Made by a program: the position numbers and the translations under genes
NCBI GenBank assembly: GCA_946894095.1
Contig: OX335657.1
Coordinates: forward strand, 16,864,001-16,928,000
Reading direction: 5' to 3'
DNA: 64,000 nt
From: Incurvaria masculella
Lineage: Eukaryota; Arthropoda; Insecta; Lepidoptera; Incurvariidae
The notes under the pieces: generated by a model
Databases searched by the model: none
Told to the model about the DNA's origin: nothing
The model's input: only the letters and a program-made list of their open reading frames with translations
In this document: in pieces, positions 56,215 to 64,000 of the stretch
Position numbering within the stretch: the stretch's first letter is position 1
Layout: every line of letters starts with the position of its first letter

Positions 56215-57352
56215 GAAGACATGACCAGTGTTGGACATGACCATACTAACTCATAACCCAAAACATTTCCAGACAATTCTTCCAAAGAGAAAGGGATAAT
56301 TGGACTCCACAGGGGGCGTTGCCATTCACATTTCAGAATACATTAAATAGAAACCAATGAATATCAATGATATTTTTTTTTGTTTTCAATGACATCATTT
56401 GATTTATGGTCAAAATGTAACGTTCTCATCACGCCTAAGTACTTAGGCAAAATTTGGAATCAAGCTTATTTTGATGACGATGCAACTATGCAGTTCTGGC
56501 ATTGACGGGAGATGGCGCTGGTTAGAAATGTCATTGTACCATCGAAAATTTGCAATTTTTGCGAGTTTTGTATGTTGTATGACGTTAGCAATCTATATTC
56601 TGCAGACAGTTAATATGAAAGAAGTGACATATGTATATTTTGCGATTGGTCACCGTCACGGAGAACCACCAAAACATTATTGTTTAAATTTAAAAAGGAA
56701 AGTCAGGGCAAAGGCAACGTCCCTTCAATGCCAGAGGTCATGCACCACTTTCATTATCCTTCTAAGTTAGATAAGATCATTTTAAAAGATTAAACGGCTT
56801 TCTACTCACGGCATGATTTGTGCGAAGCACGACGTTTCGAGCCAAACGTTTGGCTCGTCTTCAAGTGAGCTCCCGTGTCCAGCGGCGGCCAACGGGGAAC
56901 TGTCAATTTGACGTGTTCCGCACAAATCAAACACGATTGATTTGTGGATGTTAGGAATGTTTGAAATGGGCTTATATCATAACGGTAGTTTTACCTTTTT
57001 TTTTAGCTATTAGCGGTTTTAGCCATCCATGTCAGGTTCCAAAAAAAAGCACTCATTCACTTATGGCGACGAGACAAAGGATATCCGAATGCAGACATGC
57101 CTGGGCGTGGCTAACAGAGGAATTAGTTGGAAAAGTTGGAGTCCATTCAAATGAATTAGGGTTAAGGGTGTACAAAATGAAGGGATAAATAAATTTAAAA
57201 TGATTAAATACAAAATAATTGGATAATAATTAGGGATTTCCTTAGTACTGCTAGAAATATAAAAGTATCATCTTCAAATTAGTCCCCAGAATCGCTAAGA
57301 TTTTAATTAAATTAATTTTAAATCACAATATCTGTTCCGAGAAACCGCCGCC
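56215..57352. other. No gene; SINE S1 pieces
   Basis: A head-side piece at 56,700-56,785 (GCCAGAGGTCATGCACCACT) and a 3' end piece at 56,970-57,050 (TTTTAGCCATCCATGTCAGG) may be one interrupted SINE. Between them, GACGTTTCGAGCCAAACG with its mirror is a small inverted repeat. Confidence 0.45.
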
Positions 57353-57404
57353 CAAGCTGACTCCGACCGAATACCGGCGTGATTTCGAATCTCAGAACGA
57401 CCAG
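57353..57404 (+). repeat. Diverged satellite B monomer at the edge of Harbinger copy 1
   Basis: GCTGACTCCGACCGAATACC, GGCGTG, then CTCAGAACGACCAG parallels the satellite B monomer GCTGACGCCGAAGACCGGCG, TG, CACTCAGTGCGACCAG. It stops at CAG, exactly where the mobile element begins. Confidence 0.6.
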
Positions 57405-58440
57405 GGGGTCTACCATGGTGAGTTTATTCGCCGAGGGAATTACAAGTCAGGGAATAAAGCTGACGACTAGTACCATCCTCGCTGTCAAACGACGTAAGTT
57501 CACTCGTCACTCGTTTATGCAGTGTCGGTCAAGCAAATCCATAGGAAAAATTTAACATTTTTGTACCATTTCAATAGTTTGACAGATTAATGCATGGAGG
57601 TATACCTCCATGGCTGGACTGGATGTAATCAAACGTGATTTGGATAATATTTGAATCAATCAAACTCGTCTACCGAAAATCAACTTATTCCGAGCCATGA
57701 ATTGAAATACAAAAAGTGTAAGTACGACATCACCGCCGACAACAGACTTTCGGAAGTTCTACCACCTCGCTCCGGATATCCTTGAGCTATGCCGTGAGAC
57801 CGCGCCACTTCTTCCTCAACCAAGGAGACCCGACAGCATCTCCCCAGCCCAAAAAGTAAGAACATTCATGAATGCAATATAATTGATTTGGTGGGGCCGA
57901 GGGACTCTTACTACCCTATTTTTAGAGATATAGCATGCAATATAAATTACGTGGTGGATAATTACCTACCCACTCGTCAAAATATTCGTCCTGAAGTGGG
58001 CGTAGATTGGCGGATAATTTACCTCAAAATATTCTTGATATAACCTAGAATTGTATTTGTAATTACTTAAATATGTCTCAATTAAACCTACCTACGCTTA
58101 TTAAAAAAATACCTTTGCTTTACTTATTGTTTGTTATGCTTTCAGATAATAACTACCCTTGCATTTTTTGCGAGCCGTGACTACGAACGTATACGCGGTA
58201 GCACCATCGACTCCAGCATCGCTCAGCAAATAGTGTCAGTTGTGATACATCAAGTGATTGCAGCCCTGAACAACCTGCATATTTTGGCAAAATTCATCTG
58301 CTTTTGCCTGAGCAAAAATGAGTGCAAAAGGAAAGAAATAAAACTAGGGTTAGATTCGAACCATTTTATTGTAATAGATATCAATTTGAAATAAGAAAAA
58401 ATGTCACCTAAATGCTAACCCATGCATAGCCATACCATAC
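57405..58440 (+). pseudogene. PIF/Harbinger (HARBI1-like) transposase fragment, copy 1
   Basis: The element starts GGGGTCTACCATGGTGAGTT. 57,730-57,876 encodes FRKFYHLAPDILELC and ISPAQKVRTFMNA. After an apparent intron (acceptor TTTCAG at 58,145), 58,146-58,394 continues with TLAFFASRDYERIRGSTID, SSIAQQIVSVVIHQVIAALN, NLHILAKFI and ERK-like KRKEIKLGL. This matches the N-terminal and helix-turn-helix region of HARBI1-type nucleases (LRFFATG, SQPTVSRVI, FI-FP, IK-GF). The DDE catalytic part is missing, so it is dead. It is inverted relative to copy 2. Confidence 0.7.
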
Positions 58441-60479
58441 AAATAAAAGTAATTGTTCCGAATCTTTCAGATTTTTTTTTATTTGGCACGCCAGTCGTTC
58501 TGGGCTGCATTGACTACACTACTTGTCCTGAAATGTTCAAATAGTTGTTTCTAAAATAGTTGGTTGGTTACTATGTACATTTGAGGTATATTTGAGGTAC
58601 ATATGACCTTAGAACGACCATATCCAATAAGTTATCGTTTTATATTTTTAGTTTTATAAATAGGCATTTATTAGCAAACATGATTATCGGAAAACCTTGA
58701 AATGCAACCATTTTATTATTTAGATTAATCTTACATGCTTACTTATATAAAATAACCTTAACATGTATGATTTTGTTATGACGATTTAATAAAATCACCA
58801 TAAATTTAATTAATTCATACCCATAACAAAAAAAAAAAATCATACCCTAAATAGTGACCGTAGGTACATTGGTGGCGGAATGAAATCAGCCAAGGAGATT
58901 AGAAGCATAAGTTCATAGGTATTTAATACGTGTGTGTATTTTATATTTATCATCCATAGAATGTACAAACGGCATCATCCTAAACGCCACACATTAAACT
59001 TTGACCCAGATAAGTTTTCCATGCAAATGCCAATGCCTACTATGGCGCCGAGGCCGATGCGCTCTGTGCACTGAACTTGACTTGAAATAGTTTAACATTT
59101 AGCATTTAGCCACAATAATCATAGAGAAGAATAACTGGCACAAAATTCCGCTGTTATTTATTTTAAAGTTCACTTAATAATGTTAATAAAATCTTTATAA
59201 AGGCGATTGCCTAAACATACATATATACATACACACCTTTACGCCGCTTTCCCGAGGGGTAGGCAGAGATAATAGAGCATCATACGGTACGACCACAGCA
59301 CACTTCTTTCGGTTCATCTACAGACATAAATAGTTTCATACATACATGCTCTACGATTAAATATAGTACGGCTTACTATATTACAGAATTAGCTAAAAAA
59401 TCTATGCATACAAATGTAATTCTAATAATTTCCTCAACGCTTTCCATGATTTTATGCACCCTCTCGATGCATTTTACTGCTCGGCCACACTCTTCCATAG
59501 GTGCGAAGCTCATTGCGTGGCGTCTGGGCGTAATAGCGCAGGCTCGCCATTACCGGATTGCGTTCTCTGCTATGCTGACGGTTTGGTTCTTTAGGTCTGC
59601 GCGCTGGCCATCAGCATCTCCTGCACCGTCATGCTCACGATTAAAGCGGATATAGAGCTGCTGCACTTGATGGTAGAGCGTGACAGGGTACAGAGCCGGC
59701 AGCTCCAGCCTGAGGCAGATGGTAAGGCAAACGTAGCGGCTGGGCACTTGTTCGAAGTTTTTTATGGAACTAGATATACATAGCTTTTACCACACTTATT
59801 GTCATAACATAAAGTTGATGTACCACATTCACGAAGAAATTTCATAGTTGCCATGTCAGGGCTTTCCTTTTATAAGCTTGGCTATATTGCCGGATGGAAA
59901 ACACGGAGAATATTTATTATTATTATTATAAAGTAATGCACTAGCAGCATCATGCTGATGCGTGCAATTATTGTTATGGACTTGCACTTTTGTTTTTAAG
60001 CACTTGCACTGATTTATTACCCGACTGCGCAAGAAGGAGGGTTGTTTTTTTTTATTTTCTTGTCCATGAATTATTAGATTTTAAGCAAGTAAGATTTTTT
60101 TGATAACATTTACTGACGATGCACATATTATTTCCTCAGGTAGGCTGTTCCAATTATCCACAACTTGGTTTGTTAGGAAGTGTTTTCAAGGATTTGTTGA
60201 TGCTTGGGTGCGATTTAACTTTAAGTCCTCTAGCCCCTACACCACGAACTGTGAAAATGTCTGTAGAGGGAGCAAAAGTATGCTGTAATCGTACTGTATG
60301 GTGTTCTATAATCTCTGCCTACACATCCGGGAAAGCCCATTGATATGCCCACTTATGATAGTTTTTCGGGAGTGGTAGTTCTTCCTGTTAAAGTTAATAT
60401 AAAATGATAAATAAAAAGTCTTTAGTTTGTACGTTAGGTTAAGCATGGGCAAGCATTTAGGTAAATGATGTTTGTTCTT
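58441..60479. other. Sequence between the two Harbinger copies; no clear gene
   Basis: Mostly A/T-rich. Repeat J recurs at 58,963-59,080 and a minus-strand SINE S1 fragment at 59,850-59,915. A GC-richer patch at 59,470-59,745 has open frames on both strands (for example MPSRYVCLTICLRLELPALY, minus, and a plus frame starting at 59,404) but no motif I recognise. Confidence 0.35.
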
Positions 60480-62100
60480 GTTTCATGTTGATAGTTATTG
60501 AAGCTCCGAATAAAAATATAAAAAATGGTTTAAATCAAATCCTCGTTTTATTTCTTCTCTTTCGCGCTCGTTCTGAGGAAAGCAGATGAATTTTGCCAGA
60601 ATGTGCAGGTTGTTGAGGGCTGCAATCACTTGACGCATCACAACTGACACCATTTTTTGAGCAATGCAGGAATCGACGGTGCTATGGCACATGCATTGGT
60701 GTGCATGCAAGGGTAGTCATTATCTGTAAACATAAAAAACAATAAGTAAAGAATAGGTATTTTTTTAAATAAGCATAGGTAGGTTTAATTTAGACATTTC
60801 ACATTTTCAAACTGGATTCATAGTCAGTAATTACAAATTATGAATTACTTACTGATAGTATTTTTTATTACTGACTTAACTAAGAATATTTTGACGAATG
60901 GGTAGGCAAATTATCCGCCAATAAATTTACATTTCATGCAATCTCTCACAAAGACAATCTATAAAGGCTACAAAGGCATTTATAAGCAAGTTAGAGTCTC
61001 TGAGCTCCCTACCAAATGAATGAATTGTATTGTATTTTCATTTCGTCAAATTGTTCTTGTCTACCATATGACAAAGGTATTTTTTAAGGCTGCTGATATT
61101 GCATTCATTAATGTTCTTACTTTTTTGGCTGGGGAAATGCTGTCGAATCTCCTTGGTTGAGGAAGAAGTGGGCGATCTCCCAAAAAAGCTCCTCAAAGAG
61201 GTCCGGAAAGTCTCTGTTGCTGGCGGCGATATCTTACTCACAGCGCAGTCGGAGGCTTCATAGAGTACAAGGAGACCGTCGACGCTCTTCGCGCCGCAGC
61301 TCTCCCACAAACACAACAGCCAAATATCCATTTTTATTTTAACAATCACAGACTAACAACAGGGTTTACAAATACATTGTATGAAACAAGTTGATTCTCG
61401 GCTGGCGAGTTTGATCTACGAGCTATTCGTTCACTTGAGCCACAGAATAAGAAATATCGCTATGAAAAGTGGATTTTCGGTAATCCGCTAGCTATTCTTT
61501 TGATTTTATTCACTTTAGCCACAGGAAAAGTTATATTAGTTTTCATAAATGTCAATGCTGGTGCTGTCTAATACAGTGTTGGTAGGCCGTTGTTTAGTGA
61601 TATTTTTTGGTATACTATGGTGTTACATGCTGTCTTTTTTGTTCAAAGAATACCCAAAACCAATAAACACCTAAAACACTACAGAACTATAAATTATTCC
61701 CAAACAACTCCAACAAGAACATCAAAGAACCCAAAGATCACCAAATAACACCAAAAATACCGACGAGCATCAAACATTAACGAATAAATCCATACCACCT
61801 CAAACTATACCAATTTACACACAGACAATACATACAAATTATAACAAGAAACCTATCATGGTCTACATAATATATTTATTACAGGATTATCAACTTTTCC
61901 ATAGTATATGTTCCGACCCAGCAGCACGGCAGCTAAAATAAGATGGTACAAAAATGTTACTTGGATTAGTTTGGCCGACACTGCATAAGCACGTGTAATG
62001 AGTGAACTTATGTCATTTGACAGCAAGCATGGTACATTTCGTCAGGTTATTCGCTGACTTGTTTATTCCCTCAGCGAATAAACTTACCATGGTAGACCCC
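60480..62100 (-). pseudogene. PIF/Harbinger (HARBI1-like) transposase fragment, copy 2
   Basis: Mirror image of copy 1. The element ends on the plus strand at GGTAGACCCC (62,100), followed by CTG. The minus strand carries the counterpart of the first exon at about 61,230-61,090 (SNRDFPDLFEELFWEIAHFF, degraded). The second exon is at 60,710-60,498: STVDSCIAQKMVSVVMRQVI, AALNNLHILAKFICFPQNER, REREEIKRGF. No DDE domain was found. The pair could be two insertions in opposite orientation or one inverted duplication. Confidence 0.7.
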
Positions 62101-63985
62101 CTGGTCTAATATCCCTTCCAGCCGATGACGCCAAGCAACCCATGCTGACGCAGAAGACCTGCGTGCTGTGGACGCTCAGCACGATCTGGTCTAATATCCC
62201 TTCCAGCCGCTGTGAAGCAACCAATGCTGACGCCGAAGACCGGAGTGCACTCAGTGCGACCAGGGCTAATATCGCTTCCAGCCGATGACGTCAAGCAACC
62301 CATGCTGACGCCGAAGACCTGCGTGCTGTCGACGCTCAGCACGATCTGGTCTAATATCCCTTCCAGCCGCTGTGAAGCAACCAATGCTGACGCCGAAGAC
62401 CGGAGTGCACTCAGTGCGACCAGGGCTAATATCCCTTACAGCCGATGACGTCAAGCAACCCATGCTGACGCAGAAGACCTGCGTGCTGTCGACGCTCAGC
62501 ACGATCTGGTCTAATATCCCTTCCAGCCGCTGTGAAGCAACCAATGCTGACGCCGAAGACCGGCGTGCACTCAGTGCGACCAGGGCTAATATCCCTTACA
62601 GCCGATGACGTCAAGCAACCCATGCTGACGCCGAAGACCTGCGTGCTGTGGACGCTCAGCACGATCTGGTCTAATATCCCTTCCAGCCGCTGTGAAGCAA
62701 CCAATGCTGACGCCGAAGACCGGAGTGCACTCAGTGCGACCAGGGCTAATATCCCTTACAGCCGATGACGTCAAGCAACCCATGCTGACGCAGAAGACCT
62801 GCGTGCTGTCGACGCTCAGCACGATCTGGTCTAATATCCCTTCCAGCCGCTGTGAAGCAACCAATGCTGACGCCGAAGACCGGCGTGCACTCAGTGCGAC
62901 CAGGGCTAATATCCCTTACAGCCGATGACGTCAAGCAACCCATGCTGACGCCGAAGACCTGCGTGCTGTGGACGCTCAGCACGATCTGGTCTAATATCCC
63001 TTCCAGCCGCTGTGAAGCAACCAATGCTGACGCCGAAGACCGGCGTGCACTCAGTGCGACCAGGGCTAATATCCCTTACAGCCGATGACGTCAAGCAACC
63101 CATGCTGACGCCGAAGACCTGCGTGCTGTGGACGCTCAGCGCGATCTGGTCTAATATCCCTTCCAGCCGCTGTGAAGCAACCAATGCTGACGCCGATGAC
63201 CTACGTGCTGTGGACGCTCAGCACGATCTGGTCTAATATCCCTTCCAGCCGCTGTGAAGCAACCAATGCTGACGCCGAAGACCGGAGTGCACTCAGTGCG
63301 ACCAGGGCTAATATCCCTTACAGCCGATGACGTCAAGCAACCCATGCTGACGCCGAAGACCTGCGTGCTGTGGACGCTCAGCACGATCTGGTCTAATATC
63401 CCTTCCTGCCGCTGTGAAGCAACCAATGCTGACGCCGAAGACCGGAGTGCACTCAGTGCGACCAGGGCTAATATCCCTTACAGCCGATGACGTCAAGCAA
63501 CCCATGCTGACGCCGAAGACCTGCGTGCTGTGGACGCTCAGCACGATCTGGTCTAATATCCCTTCCAGCCGCTGTGAAGCAACCAATGCTGACGCCGAAG
63601 ACCGGAGTGCACTCAGTGCGACCAGGGCTAATATCGCTTCCAGCCGATGACGTCAAGCAACCCATGCTGACGCCGAAGACCTGCGTGCTGTGGACGCTCA
63701 GCACGATCTGGTCTAATATCCCTTCCAGCCGCTGTGAAGCAACCAATGCTGACGCCGAAGACCGGAGTGCACTCAGTGCGACCAGGGCTAATATCGCTTC
63801 CAGCCGATGATGTCAAGCAACCCATGCTGACGCCGAAGACCTGCGTGCTGTCGACGCTCAGCACGATCTGGTCTAATATCCCTTCCAGCCGCTGTGAAGC
63901 AACCAATGCTGACGCCGAATCCGCTAATATCCCTTCCAAACGCCTGGGATTGACATCGCTTCTAACCTGACGCCGAATGGAGAAC
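62101..63985. repeat. Higher-order satellite of alternating 82-bp (A) and 78-bp (B) monomers
   Basis: The 160-bp AB unit starts CATGCTGACGCCGAAGACCT (A, e.g. 62,141) and CAATGCTGACGCCGAAGACC (B, e.g. 62,223). A units begin at 62,141, 62,301, 62,461, 62,621, 62,781, 62,941, 63,101, 63,183, 63,343, 63,503, 63,663 and 63,823. One AA step at 63,101/63,183 breaks the alternation. Sequence variants (CAGAAG/GTCGAC versus CCGAAG/GTGGAC) alternate between 62,461 and 63,100, giving a second level of 320 bp. Open frames of 78 and 92 codons recur every 160 bp, but since 160 is not a multiple of three they shift frame, so coding is unlikely. The array decays after 63,905. Confidence 0.95.
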
Positions 63986-64000
63986 CTGGGGGTCCATTCA
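63986..64000. mobile_element. Start of MITE family D, copy 4 (cut by window end)
   Basis: CTG followed by GGGGTCCATTCA, directly after the decayed satellite edge. Confidence 0.65.

Noticed and set aside
57593..57612. 20-bp perfect palindrome CATGGAGGTATACCTCCATG
   Set aside because: Short, inside the Harbinger copy, and not matched at the other copy; likely chance or a binding site that cannot be tested here.
59404..59747. Possible small secreted protein gene (plus) or coding fragment (minus)
   Set aside because: Both strands are open because of local GC content; no splice sites or motifs could be matched.
62106..63970. Repeated open frames of 78 and 92 codons on both strands in the last 2 kb
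   Set aside because: They are a by-product of the 160-bp satellite; the unit is not a multiple of three, so no continuous protein exists.

Overview
The window looks like an AT-rich, transposon-dense stretch of an insect nuclear genome, most likely from a butterfly or moth (Lepidoptera). The reasons are spliced eukaryotic exons with GT-AG borders, an interstitial array of the insect telomere motif (TTAGG, here as CCTAA), and dispersed repeat families I recognise as typical of Lepidoptera (GGCCAAGTGCGAGTCGGACT repeats with CGGA microsatellites, tRNA-derived SINEs, tails ending TTTGAAGTCGGTT). The species cannot be named from the sequence. I saw no bacterial operons, CRISPR arrays, rRNA genes or functional tRNA genes.

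One host gene is well supported. It is a four-exon, plus-strand gene for a 172-residue secreted, probably GPI-anchored Ly6/uPAR (three-finger) protein, spanning 32,740 to 53,562. Its exons join in frame with correct splice sites, and intron 1 is about 18.3 kb and full of mobile elements. Exon 1 and its presumed promoter occupy a 298-bp island between two inverted copies of a TTAA-flanked element.

Layout. 0-9 kb: a LINE remnant and many MITE and SINE copies, some nested. 9.3-12.4 kb: a nearly full-length RTE-like LINE on the minus strand with two in-frame stops. 12.5-22.9 kb: a minisatellite, SINEs, MITEs, and a LINE reverse-transcriptase fragment split by a MITE. 22.9-29.5 kb: a very young BEL/Pao LTR retrotransposon (minus strand, LTRs identical by eye, GGGAA target duplication) whose reverse-transcriptase core and RNase H are deleted in frame. 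29.5-53.6 kb: the Ly6 gene and its transposon-filled intron 1. 53.6-57.3 kb: mostly unrecognised sequence with repeats. 57.35-64 kb: two inverted PIF/Harbinger-like (HARBI1-type) transposase fragments next to a higher-order satellite of 82+78-bp monomers.

The most unusual structure is in the last region. Both Harbinger-like copies begin with GGGGTC after a CAG or CTG trinucleotide. That trinucleotide lies at the same position of the A (CTG) or B (CAG) satellite monomer. A separate MITE family has matching GGGGTCC ends and CTG duplications, including one copy starting at the distal edge of the array. This suggests a Harbinger-related family with CWG target choice that has repeatedly entered one satellite position. 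The second notable structure is two runs of TTAA elements that share their TTAA borders, one of which brackets the Ly6 promoter and exon 1.
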